Part shown: positions 14,878-23,047 of the stretch, in pieces | Position numbering within the stretch: the first letter of the stretch is position 1 | How the letters are laid out: each line of letters begins with the position of its first letter | Origin: Actinomadura hibisca NBRC 15177 | GTDB lineage: Bacteria > Actinomycetota > Actinomycetes > Streptosporangiales > Streptosporangiaceae | Assembly (NCBI RefSeq): GCF_001552635.1 | Contig: NZ_BCRO01000082.1 | Span: 1 to 57,715 of the forward strand | Length of the DNA stretch: 57,715 nt | Direction: 5' to 3' | Program-made: the position numbers and the translations under genes | The notes under the pieces: generated by a model | The model's input: the letters and a program-made list of their open reading frames with translations, nothing else | Database searches by the model: none | What the model was told of the DNA's origin: nothing

Positions 14878-17262
14878 GTGAGCGGACGTCATCGCAATGA
14901 CTTCCCCGAGGGGACGCCGGGCGACGGCGAGCACGACGCCCCGGGGTCGCGGCCGGTCTTCGGCCCGGCCAACGACGGCTCGTCCGCCTGGTTCGGGCCA
15001 CGGGACAGCCAGGGGTCCCCGGCGACGCCCCCGTCCGACCGGCCCGTCCAGGGACAGCAGGGCCCGGGGCAGCCCGCCGGTCCGGGTCAGCCCGGCCCAG
15101 GACAACCCGGCCCAGGACAACCCGGCCCGGGACAGCCCTCCCCCGGCCAGAGCCCCTCCGGATACGACCCGTCCGGGCAGTATCCCTCCGGCGGCCCCGC
15201 CCCCGGGCAGTCCTCGGAGACGCCCGAGTGGTTCACCTCGCGCGGTTCCCGCGAGGAGTCGGTGTACGGGCAGGGCGGCTTCACCGGCGCGTCGGACGCC
15301 GGAGGCTACGGCCTGGGCCGCTCCTACGGCGACCAGCAGCAGCCGCCCCGCCAGGACCCCTACGGCGAGAGCGGCGCGTTCGCCGGGCGGCGCGACGACG
15401 ACTACGACGCGATCAGCCGCTCCGACGAGAGCCCCACTGGCTTCTTCGGCGGCAAGGCGGGCGGTAGCGGCGGCTCCGGAGGCTACGGCGGGAGCGGTTC
15501 CTACGGCGGGTCCGGCGAGTTCTCCCGGCGCAAGAAGAAGCGCCGGGCGTCGGCGCTGATCGGCCCGATGGCGGGCGCGGTCGGCCTGATGTTGCTGCTC
15601 GGCGTCGGCGTCTACGCGTTCGCCGAGAGCGGCGGCGACTGCGGCGGTGACGACGCCATCACCCTGGCGGTGGCGGCGGCCCCCGACATCGAGCCCGCCG
15701 TCGTCAAGGCCGCCGGGCGCTTCAACGACGCCAAGCACAAGGTCGGCGGCAAGTGCGTCAAGGCCAACGTCGCCCGCTCCGAGCCGTCGGCGGTGGCCAC
15801 GCTGCTGTCGGGCCAGGGCGTGCCGTCCGGCGGCGACCAGCGCCCCGACGTGTGGATCCCCGACTCCTCCCTGTGGACCTCGCTGGTGCGCGGCTCGCCC
15901 AAGGGCCGCGACGCGGTGCAGACCACCAAGACCTCGGTGGCCGCCAGCCCGATCGTGGTCGGCCTGCCGCGCACCCTGGCCAACCAGCTCAAGCAGCAGG
16001 GCATCACCGCCACGCCCTCGTGGGACAACCTGCTGAAGGCCGCCGGCGGCGTGGCGGGCGGCGGCGTGACCAAGAACCAGATGATCCCGCCGAACGCGGT
16101 GCGGCTGCTGGTGCCCGAGCCCACCCGCAACGCGGCCGGCATGGGCTCCCTCATGATCACCAGTGCGCTGCTGACCAACGACCCGGCGCGCGAGTCGATC
16201 TTCACCGGCATCGTGCGCACCGTCCGGGAGAGCACCGCGCCGACCCAGCAGGCGCAGTTCGCCCAGTTCCGCAAGGGCCGCACCGGGCGGCAGCCGGTGT
16301 CGTTGTCGTCGGAGCAGGCGCTGTACACCTACAACAAGCGCTCCCCGCAGGAGCCCGCCGTCGCGCTGTACCCGCGCGAGGGCACGCTGCTGATGGACTA
16401 CCCGTTCGCCGTGACCAGCGGCGACGGCGACAAGCAGAAGGCGGCGCGCCTGCTGGAGCAGGCGATGAACACCGAGACCACCCGGAGCGACGTGCGCGAG
16501 CTGGGCTTCCGCTCGCCCGACGGCAAGGCGCCCGGCGGGTTCTCGGCCCGGTACGGCGTCAGCGCGGCCCGCCCGCGCCAGCTGCCGCAGCCCAAGCCCG
16601 CCGAGGTCACCGAGGTGATGCAGGCGTGGGCCAAGATCGCGCTCGGGCTGCGCATGCTGACGCTGATCGACGTGTCGGGCTCCATGGCCGAGAAGGTCTC
16701 GCCCACCGCCACCCGGATGCAGGCCACCGCGCAGATCGCCCAGGGCGGGCTGAGCATGATGTCCAACGACACCGAGCTCGGCGTGTGGTTGTTCTCCACC
16801 AAGCTCCAGGGCGACCGCGACTACCGCGAGGCCGTCTCGGTCGGCCCGCTGGGCGAGCGGATCGGCTCCATCACCCGCCGCAACCTCGTGTTGTCCCAGA
16901 TGAACCAGATGCGGCCCAAGCCCGACGGCGACACCGGCCTGTACGACAGCGTGCTGGCCGCCTACCGGCACATGAAGCGCACCTACAAGGCCGAGTTCGG
17001 CAACTCGATCCTGCTGCTGACCGACGGGGCCAACGACGACCCCGGCGGCCCCACGCTGAACCAGACGATCGCGGCGCTGAAGAAGGAGCAGGACCCCAAC
17101 CGGCCGATCCAGATCAACATGATCGGCTTCGGCAAGGGCGTGGACCCGAACGAGCTGAAGAAGATCGCCGACGTCACCAACGGCTCGGTGCAGGTGGCCC
17201 AGACGCCGCAGGAGATCTCCAAGATCTTCCTGCTGATGCTCGCCCGCCGCATGAAGGAGTAG
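14878..17262 (+). CDS. Membrane-anchored solute-binding plus von Willebrand factor A protein
   Basis: The 794-residue protein has a long cytoplasmic Pro/Gly/Gln-rich tail (residues 1-210, including PGPGQ repeats), a membrane helix at about 222-246, an extracellular region resembling a periplasmic solute-binding protein (ALTLAVAAAPDIEPAVVKAA; VATLLSGQG; DVWIPDSSLW) and a C-terminal VWA domain. The VWA metal site is intact: D598-V-S-G-S, and T715-D716 in LLLTDGAND. It may bind a ligand and a partner protein at the cell surface. GTG at 14878 is preceded by CGAGGG; upstream in-frame ATG at 14776 has no ribosome site. Ligand and partner are unknown. Confidence 0.85.
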   Translation: MSGRHRNDFPEGTPGDGEHDAPGSRPVFGPANDGSSAWFGPRDSQGSPATPPSDRPVQGQQGPGQPAGPGQPGPGQPGPGQPGPGQPSPGQSPSGYDPSGQYPSGGPAPGQSSETPEWFTSRGSREESVYGQGGFTGASDAGGYGLGRSYGDQQQPPRQDPYGESGAFAGRRDDDYDAISRSDESPTGFFGGKAGGSGGSGGYGGSGSYGGSGEFSRRKKKRRASALIGPMAGAVGLMLLLGVGVYAFAESGGDCGGDDAITLAVAAAPDIEPAVVKAAGRFNDAKHKVGGKCVKANVARSEPSAVATLLSGQGVPSGGDQRPDVWIPDSSLWTSLVRGSPKGRDAVQTTKTSVAASPIVVGLPRTLANQLKQQGITATPSWDNLLKAAGGVAGGGVTKNQMIPPNAVRLLVPEPTRNAAGMGSLMITSALLTNDPARESIFTGIVRTVRESTAPTQQAQFAQFRKGRTGRQPVSLSSEQALYTYNKRSPQEPAVALYPREGTLLMDYPFAVTSGDGDKQKAARLLEQAMNTETTRSDVRELGFRSPDGKAPGGFSARYGVSAARPRQLPQPKPAEVTEVMQAWAKIALGLRMLTLIDVSGSMAEKVSPTATRMQATAQIAQGGLSMMSNDTELGVWLFSTKLQGDRDYREAVSVGPLGERIGSITRRNLVLSQMNQMRPKPDGDTGLYDSVLAAYRHMKRTYKAEFGNSILLLTDGANDDPGGPTLNQTIAALKKEQDPNRPIQINMIGFGKGVDPNELKKIADVTNGSVQVAQTPQEISKIFLLMLARRMKE
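15086..15140 (+). repeat. 15-bp tandem repeat encoding PGPGQ
   Basis: Three to four near-identical 15-bp units (CCCGGCCCAGGACAA and variants) run in tandem inside the VWA gene. They are in frame and expand the cytoplasmic tail; copy number is likely to vary between strains. Confidence 0.75.
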
Positions 17263-17292
17263 CCGTCCCACCAGCCGTCCCACCGGCCGACA

Positions 17293-17324
17293 CGGCCCCC
17301 GTCCGCCCCGGCGGACGGGGGCCG
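17293..17324 (+). terminator. Hairpin terminator after VWA gene
   Basis: A perfect 15-bp GC stem (17293-17307 with 17310-17324) lies 30 bases after the stop codon. The run AACGAAAACCCCAAAACCC follows about 15 bases later. Confidence 0.85.
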
Positions 17325-17413
17325 TCGCCGTCGTCCCGGAACGAAAACCCCAAAACCCAAATTTCTTTGCCAACCGGTGTCAACCGGATGCCGGGGTCGC
17401 CCGTCAATCTAGT

Positions 17414-17448
17414 GGAGGCCCGACGGGGAGCGGGGCCGTCGGGCCTCC
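17414..17448 (+). terminator. Second hairpin upstream of the tethered sigma gene
   Basis: A perfect 13-bp stem (17414-17426 with 17436-17448) with a 9-base loop. It may be a second terminator or a structured leader of the sigma gene. Confidence 0.6.
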
Positions 17449-17587
17449 GACCTTCTCTCCGCGCTCCCTGACCCGCGACAGGGACGGGCGGCGATCCAGG
17501 CCGCCGGGAGAAGCGACTTCCCCATCTGTTGAGCCTGGACCCCTGAGCCGTGACGGCTCGACCCCTCGAAGCTCGCGGGAGGACCTC

Positions 17588-19123
17588 GTGTCCGGTTGGC
17601 CCCATCTCGACCACGCCGACGACGAGCGCCTGGCGCTGTCCCTGGCCGCCGGGGAAGCGGGCGCGCTCCCCCAGATCGTCGATCGTTACGCGGCCCGGCT
17701 CTACGACTACTGCCACGCGCTGCTGCGCGACCAGGAGTCGGCGGCGGGCGCGTTGCACGACGCGCTGCTCGCCGCCGCCGCGCACGTGGCGCTGCTACGC
17801 GAACCCGTCCGGTTCCGGGCGTGGTTGTACACGCTGGTGCGCAACGAGTGCCTCAGACGGCTGCGCGACCCGGACCGTCCCACCGAGCGCCGCGAGGCAC
17901 CCGAAGTCGAGGACATGTTCCTGGACGCCGGTGAACGCGCCCGGCGGCTGGAGACGCGCCGCCTCGTGCACGGCGCGCTGTCGGGGCTGAACGGCCGCGA
18001 GCGCGAGGCACTCGACCTGATGTCCCGGCACGGCCTGGACGCCGCCGAGGTCGCCGGGGTGCTCGGCATCGACGCGCAGGAGGCCACCGACCTGACCGGC
18101 GAGGCGCAACGGCGGCTGGACGACGCGCTGGCGGCGGCGCTCATCGCCCGCACCGGCCGCGACGGCTGCCCCGAGGTCGCGGCGCTGGCCGACGGCGGGG
18201 ACGGCCCGCTGACACCGCCGGTGGTGCGCCGCCTCGTCCGGCACATCGAGTCCTGCCGGACCTGCACCGAGCGCCGCGACCGCACCGTCTCCACCGCGCG
18301 GCTGCTCCAGGTGCTGCCGGTGGCGCTGATGCCGCCGGAGCTGCGCAACGAGATCCTCCAGGACGCCGCCGACCCCGGCGCCGCCGAGCTGCGCGAATGG
18401 ATCGCCGACCGCGCCGAGCCGTTCGACACCTGGGGCTGGCCGGTCCCGGTGGACGGCGCGGCCGCCGTCCCGGAGAAGCGCCGCCGCTCCGCGCCGCCCC
18501 GGTTGTGGCCCGCGCTCGCGGCCGCCGCCGCGGTGATCCTCGTGGTGACGGCGGCGTTCATGCTGATGCCGGACGGCGGCACCGAGCGCACCAGCGCGCA
18601 GCGTCCACCGGGCACCGTGTCCGCGCCGGACCCGACCGAGAGCAGCGACGACACCGAGCCGCCCGAGCCCAGCGAATCCCCTTCCCCGACGCCCAGCGAG
18701 TCGCCGTCGCCCACCCCCACCACCTCCAGCCCCGTCCCGACGCCGTCGCGGAAGCCCACCACGCGGCCGACGACGCGGGCCCCCCGGACGCCCGAACGCG
18801 AGCCCGCGCAGGGCACGCTGGCGGTCTCCGGCTGCACGATCAACGCCCCGGCGCGGTCGTGCGGCGTCACCGTCACCGCCGTGGGCGGGCCGGTCGACTG
18901 GCGGGTCATCGGGGCCGCGGGCGTCGGCGCGGCCGGCGGCGGCACGCTCGCGGCCGGGCGCAGCGCCACCGTCACCGCGACGCGCAGCGGCGCGTGCGAC
19001 GGCGAGGGCGGCAGCGGCACGGTGTCGTTCGCGCCGGGCGGATCGGCGGCGGTCTTCTGGACGTGCGCGGACGGCGGGGGCGGCGACGGCCCGCCGGACG
19101 GCGACCAGAGGCCGGTGCGCTGA
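17588..19123 (+). CDS. Membrane-tethered ECF sigma factor fused to ZAS anti-sigma motif and extracellular domain (copy 1)
   Basis: One 511-residue chain holds: sigma region 2 (about 24-95; YAARLYDYCHALLRDQESA, FRAWLYTLVRNECLRR), sigma region 4 (about 125-185; LNGREREALDLMSRHGL), a ZAS-type zinc motif H219-x3-C223-x2-C226, a membrane helix at about 304-328, a Pro/Ser/Thr linker, and a C-terminal extracellular domain (about 410-500) with four cysteines (SGCTI, RSCGVTVTAVGGPVDWRV, GACDG, FWTCA). The layout suggests a sigma factor held at the membrane together with its own anti-sigma module and released or activated by an external signal. GTG at 17588 follows GGGAGGA. A paralogue lies directly downstream. 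ECF sigma factors with C-terminal ZAS/TM extensions are known in actinobacteria, but the input signal is not. Confidence 0.85.
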   Translation: MSGWPHLDHADDERLALSLAAGEAGALPQIVDRYAARLYDYCHALLRDQESAAGALHDALLAAAAHVALLREPVRFRAWLYTLVRNECLRRLRDPDRPTERREAPEVEDMFLDAGERARRLETRRLVHGALSGLNGREREALDLMSRHGLDAAEVAGVLGIDAQEATDLTGEAQRRLDDALAAALIARTGRDGCPEVAALADGGDGPLTPPVVRRLVRHIESCRTCTERRDRTVSTARLLQVLPVALMPPELRNEILQDAADPGAAELREWIADRAEPFDTWGWPVPVDGAAAVPEKRRRSAPPRLWPALAAAAAVILVVTAAFMLMPDGGTERTSAQRPPGTVSAPDPTESSDDTEPPEPSESPSPTPSESPSPTPTTSSPVPTPSRKPTTRPTTRAPRTPEREPAQGTLAVSGCTINAPARSCGVTVTAVGGPVDWRVIGAAGVGAAGGGTLAAGRSATVTATRSGACDGEGGSGTVSFAPGGSAAVFWTCADGGGGDGPPDGDQRPVR

Positions 19124-19370
19124 TCACCGGGGGTGCCGCGCCCGCCCCGGACCGCCGGAACGAGACCCACATCACACCCGCCGCCGAACGTCGTGGTCAA
19201 CGCGCCGTGTCCCGGCGCGCGCCGCTCCGGCGCGCCGCACCTGTCCCTTTCGACACACGAACCTCCCGGTTTCGATGGCAAGATCGGTCAACCGAGGACG
19301 GGGTCCCGGCGTCGGACCCTTCTGAGCACGACCGAGAAGTGAGCCGTCGCACCGCCCTGGAGGATCTCTC

Positions 19371-20858
19371 GTGACCGGTGGCCAACCCGATGACCCCCGC
19401 TTAGCGGACGCCTTGCGGGCGGGGGACGCGATCGCGCTCACCCGGGTCTACGACGCCTACGCGCCGTTCCTGTTCGACTACTGCCACGGCATGTTGCGCG
19501 ACCGCGTGGAGGCCGCCGGGGCGCTGCGCGGCTGCCTGGTCACCGCGCGCGAGCGGGTGGGCGGGCTGCGCGAGCCCGAGCGGCTGCGCGGCTGGTTGTA
19601 CGCGATCGCGCGCCGCGAGTGCCTGCGGCGGCGCGACTCCCCCAGCCGCCACCTGGGCCAGGAGGCCGCCGAGACCGGCGACGCGGACCTGACGCCCGAG
19701 CAGCGCGCCCACCGCGCCGAGCACCGGACGCTGGCGCTCACCGCGCTGGCCGCGCTCAGCGGGCGGCAGCGCGAGGCGATCGATCTGGCGGTGCGGCACG
19801 AGCTGACGGCGGCCGACCTCGCCGGTGTCTTCGGCACGTCGCCGTCGGACGCCGAGCAGTTGCTCGATGGCGCCCACCGCGACCTGGCCGCCGCACTGCA
19901 CGCCGTCCTGGTCGCGCAGGCCCACCACGACGGCTGCGCGAGCGCGGCGGCGCTGAGCGCCGGGCCGTGGCCGCTGTCGCCGCAGGAGGCCGGGGCGCTG
20001 ACCCGGCACGTGTCGGGCTGCCCGACCTGCGGCGCGCAGCAGGTGCCCGACCTGCCGGTGGACCGGCTGCTGGCGGTGCTGCCGGTCGCGGCGGTCCCGG
20101 CCGACCTGAAACTGGAGGTGCTGGACGCCGCGACGAATCCCGAACGCGGCGAGGCGCGCCGGGCGGTGGCGGAGGCGGCGGGCCCGTTCGGCGCGGACGG
20201 CTGGCCGCTGCCCTACCGGGCGCAGCCTGAGCGGCACGCGCCGTCCGGCTCTCGCAGGCGCGGGCTGCCCGCCGCGCTGGGCGCGGGGGCCGTCGTGATC
20301 GCGCTGGTCGCCGGGGTGATCGCCATCCTGCCCAGCGGACCGCCGGAGACGCCATCGGCCGCGCCGGGCCCGGCCGCCGCGTCGGAGACGATGGAGGACC
20401 TGCCGCCGGAGCCGGAGAAGGAGAGCCCGTCCGCCAGCCCGTCGGCGAAGCCGTCCCGCACGCCCAGCGCGCGGCCGACGACCGAGCGGCCGACCCCGAC
20501 GCCGTCGGCGTCCCCCAGTCGCACGCCCTCGGCACGGCCCACCCGGACGCCGTCGCGCCCGGCCCCGTCGGCCACCCCGTCGCGGCCCCGGCCGCCGCAG
20601 CCGGGCGGCCTCAGCGTGACCGGCTGCCGGATGGACCGGGACAGGTCGTGCACGATCACCATCACAGCGGTCGGCGGGCCGGTGGACTGGCGGGTCACCG
20701 GGACGTCGGGCTCGCTCGCGGCGGGCGGCGCGGGCCACCTGGCGGCCGGGCAGTCCGCGCAGGTGGCGGTGGAGCGCACCAACCGGATGTGCTGGGGCAG
20801 CCGGAGCGGGTCGGTCTCGTTCGCTCCGGGCGGGTACGCCGCCGTGTCCTACTGCTGA
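19371..20858 (+). CDS. Membrane-tethered ECF sigma factor fused to ZAS anti-sigma motif and extracellular domain (copy 2)
   Basis: This 495-residue paralogue repeats the architecture of its neighbour: sigma region 2 (YAPFLFDYCHGMLRD, LRGWLYAIARRECLRR), region 4 (LSGRQREAIDLAVRHEL), zinc motif H213-x3-C217-x2-C220, membrane helix at about 297-321, a Thr/Pro/Ser stalk, and an extracellular domain with SVTGCRMDRDRSC and the shared phrase TAVGGPVDWRV. The two ectodomains align end to end but differ in linker length and cysteine spacing. GTG at 19371 follows CTGGAGG. The 247-base gap before it probably holds its own promoter, so the copies may be controlled separately. No partner anti-sigma gene is present nearby, as expected if the module is self-contained. 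Confidence 0.85.
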   Translation: MTGGQPDDPRLADALRAGDAIALTRVYDAYAPFLFDYCHGMLRDRVEAAGALRGCLVTARERVGGLREPERLRGWLYAIARRECLRRRDSPSRHLGQEAAETGDADLTPEQRAHRAEHRTLALTALAALSGRQREAIDLAVRHELTAADLAGVFGTSPSDAEQLLDGAHRDLAAALHAVLVAQAHHDGCASAAALSAGPWPLSPQEAGALTRHVSGCPTCGAQQVPDLPVDRLLAVLPVAAVPADLKLEVLDAATNPERGEARRAVAEAAGPFGADGWPLPYRAQPERHAPSGSRRRGLPAALGAGAVVIALVAGVIAILPSGPPETPSAAPGPAAASETMEDLPPEPEKESPSASPSAKPSRTPSARPTTERPTPTPSASPSRTPSARPTRTPSRPAPSATPSRPRPPQPGGLSVTGCRMDRDRSCTITITAVGGPVDWRVTGTSGSLAAGGAGHLAAGQSAQVAVERTNRMCWGSRSGSVSFAPGGYAAVSYC

Positions 20859-20925
20859 AGAACCCCGGTTGGGGCGCGGTGTGGTGCGGCGCCCGCGCCT
20901 CAGCCGGACCCGTCCCGTTTCCCCG

Positions 20926-22014
20926 TCACCACCAGTCGGCGTTGGGGTCTAGGACGGCGTGCGCGCGGCCCAATAGCACCGGCACCGCATCGCCGATCTG
21001 GTCGAAGCCCTCGCCGACCGTGGCGTTCTGGAGGAACCGGGCGTGGATGCCCTCCAGGATCACCGCGAGCTTGAAGCAGGCGAAAGCGACGTAGAAGTCC
21101 ATCCCGCCCAGGTCGAAGCCGGTGCGGCGGGCGTAGCGCTCGGCGAAGTCGCGGCGGGAGACGAAGCCGGGCGCGGTGGTGATGGTCGCGCCGACCGGGA
21201 GCTGCTCGGCGTCGCCGGACTCGGCCCAGTAGACCAGCGTGAGGCCGAGGTCCGACAGCGGGTCGCCCAGGGTGGACATCTCCCAGTCCACCACGGCGGC
21301 GATCTCGGGGCGGGGCTCCAGCCGGGCCAGCGCGTTGTCCAGCCGGAAGTCGCCGTGCACCAGGCGGGCCGGGGCGTCGGCGGGCAGCCGCTCGGCCAGG
21401 CGCGCGGTCAGCCGGGCGTACTCGGGCAGGTCGCGGACGGTGCCGGTGGCGCGGATCGCGTCCTGGGAGGCGTCCCACTGCTTGCCCCAGCGCTTGAGCT
21501 GCCGCTCCATGTACCCGCTGGGCCGTCCGAAGTCGGCGAGCCCGACCTTCTCGACGTCCACGGTGTGCACGGCCGCCAGCGCGTCCACCAGCGCCCCGCT
21601 CAGCGCCTCGGCCTGCTCGGAGCGCAGGTCGGCGGCGTCCTCGCGGGTGCGCAGCACGCGGCCCTCGACGAAGTCCATCAGGTAGAAGCGGGCGCCGATG
21701 ACCTCCTCGTCGTCGCAGAAGGCGAGCGTGGCGGGCACCGGGACGTCGCTGCCCGCGCCCAGCGCGCTCAGCACGCGGTACTCGCGGCCCATGTCGTGCG
21801 CGGTCGGCAGCACGTGGCCGAGCGGCGGGCGGCGGAGCACGATGCGGCGGCCACCCGCCAGCGTGATCCCGTAGGTGAGGTTCGAGCGCCCGCCCGCGAT
21901 CAGGTCGATCGTGGTGATGCCGCCGGAGCCCGGCAGCGTGCGCGCCAGCCACGCGGCCAGGCGGGGGACGTCGATGCCGGGGACCCCGGCTGGAAGTTCA
22001 GCGTCAACCGTCAT
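20926..22014 (-). CDS. Aminoglycoside-phosphotransferase-like family protein (ACAD10/11 kinase-domain type)
   Basis: The 362-residue protein is a kinase-like fold: N-lobe with GGRSNLTYGITL and RRIVLRRPP, catalytic loop RLVHGDFRLDNAL and metal-binding VVDWEMSTLGDPLSDLG. The exact pattern (GRSNLTY, WEMSTLGDP) is that of the actinobacterial group related to the kinase part of acyl-CoA dehydrogenase 10/11, which phosphorylates hydroxy-acyl-CoA in lipid breakdown, rather than of true antibiotic phosphotransferases. Substrate here is unproven and no acyl-CoA dehydrogenase gene is adjacent. ATG at 22014 follows AGGGCCTC. Confidence 0.85.
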   Translation of the reverse strand: MTVDAELPAGVPGIDVPRLAAWLARTLPGSGGITTIDLIAGGRSNLTYGITLAGGRRIVLRRPPLGHVLPTAHDMGREYRVLSALGAGSDVPVPATLAFCDDEEVIGARFYLMDFVEGRVLRTREDAADLRSEQAEALSGALVDALAAVHTVDVEKVGLADFGRPSGYMERQLKRWGKQWDASQDAIRATGTVRDLPEYARLTARLAERLPADAPARLVHGDFRLDNALARLEPRPEIAAVVDWEMSTLGDPLSDLGLTLVYWAESGDAEQLPVGATITTAPGFVSRRDFAERYARRTGFDLGGMDFYVAFACFKLAVILEGIHARFLQNATVGEGFDQIGDAVPVLLGRAHAVLDPNADWW

Positions 22015-22384
22015 GAGGCCCTATTAGAACGCGGCTCGGTCCGGGCTGTGAAGGCCGCCCCCGGCCGAGCGGACCGTCCGTAACCCCCCGGCCACTTCCG
22101 GCCGCCGCCCGGCCCAGCGCCACCGGACCGTCCGCAAGGCCGTGACCGGCCCGAACGCCCCGCCAGCCCGGAAAGGTCACCAGAACGACCCCGAGGCAAG
22201 GTGGAATCTCACGGTGGGAGGGGTACGCATCAGCGACGACCCCGGGCCAAAGTGGTGGCTCACGGACTAACTATCCGCTACACCCCGATAACGGTCCTGG
22301 TCCTCGGCTGGACTTGGCGGCCCGCCTGGACTACGAAGAGGACTACACCAATTCGGGGCCTGACCGCCCGATTGGGGGGACGCA
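22015..22384. other. Divergent intergenic region with a direct repeat
   Basis: The 370-base gap separates the divergent kinase-like and amidase-like genes. It holds an imperfect 29-bp direct repeat (22186-22214 and 22237-22265). No gene or structured RNA was recognised. Confidence 0.5.
22186..22265 (+). repeat. Imperfect 29-bp direct repeat upstream of amidase-like gene
   Basis: Two copies of CGACCCCG(A/G)G(G/C)CAA(G/A)GTGG...CTCACGG, at 22186-22214 and 22237-22265, match at 23 of 29 positions with start-to-start distance 51 bp. Position upstream of 22385 suggests paired regulator sites or a local duplication. Confidence 0.5.
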
Positions 22385-23047
22385 GTGGCTGACGCATGGC
22401 TGCCGGACGCCGGCCGCATGCCGGTTCGACGGGACGGCGGGGCGCTGCGGGGAGGCGCGCCGCGCGTCGTCTGGCTTTCCAGCGAATCCGACCCCCGCCG
22501 GGTCTCGGCCCGCTCGGTGGCCGCCGACCTGATCCGCGCCGACCTGGCCGCGCACCTGGTCTGGAACCCGTGCTCGGGCGAGACCGTGCAACTGCTCCCG
22601 GCCACCCGCGCCGGGCGGCTGCTGGGCGGGGTCGGGCGCGAGGGCCGGGTCTGCCTGCAGATCATGGTGGTGGCGCAGGCGCGCGACCCGTTCACCGGGA
22701 CCGCCATGACCGGGCTGGACACGATCGTGCGCTGGCTCGACTCGTGGAACGTGGCGCGGCGCTGGCCCGCCGGGCCCCCGCTGTCGGTGCCCTACTCCTA
22801 CCACTCCGGGCGCGACCGCCGGTCCTGGGCGCGGGGCGGCCACTACGGCGCGTCCCAGGTGCCCGAGGCGGCCCGGCCCGATCCCGGCGGCATCGACATC
22901 CGCCGCATCACCGGCCCCGAGACGCCCCTGGCGCCCATCCCCCGCCCGCGCAGCGCGCCCAGCGCCCGCGAGGTCTCCAACCCGCCGCTGCTCGCCCCCC
23001 GCATCCCGAACATCGTGGCCCCGGAACCGGCCAGCCTCCGTTCCTAG
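22385..23047 (+). CDS. Amidase_2-like protein lacking recognisable catalytic residues
   Basis: The 220-residue product aligns by eye with N-acetylmuramoyl-L-alanine amidases of actinophage lysin type: VVWLSSESDPRRVSARSVA, AHLVWNPCSGETVQLLPATRAG, CLQIMVVAQA and GGHYGASQVPE followed by PGGIDIRRI. The positions that in active enzymes carry the first zinc-binding histidine and the catalytic glutamate appear as WLSS and LQIM, so catalysis is probably lost, while the fold and perhaps peptidoglycan binding remain. No signal peptide is visible. GTG at 22385 follows TTGGGGGG. Its stop codon overlaps the convergent MocR gene in a shared CTAG. Confidence 0.65.
   Translation: MADAWLPDAGRMPVRRDGGALRGGAPRVVWLSSESDPRRVSARSVAADLIRADLAAHLVWNPCSGETVQLLPATRAGRLLGGVGREGRVCLQIMVVAQARDPFTGTAMTGLDTIVRWLDSWNVARRWPAGPPLSVPYSYHSGRDRRSWARGGHYGASQVPEAARPDPGGIDIRRITGPETPLAPIPRPRSAPSAREVSNPPLLAPRIPNIVAPEPASLRS

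Larger units (their letters stand above)
17263..17587. other. Intergenic region with two strong hairpins
   Basis: The 325-base gap between the VWA gene and the first tethered sigma gene holds two perfect inverted repeats (17293-17324 and 17414-17448) separated by a short AT-richer stretch (about 17340-17370). No gene is seen. A promoter for the sigma gene probably lies between 17450 and 17570 but was not identified. Confidence 0.6.

Noticed and set aside
20926..22014. Aminoglycoside resistance phosphotransferase
   Set aside because: The motifs fit the acyl-CoA-dehydrogenase-associated kinase group rather than resistance enzymes.
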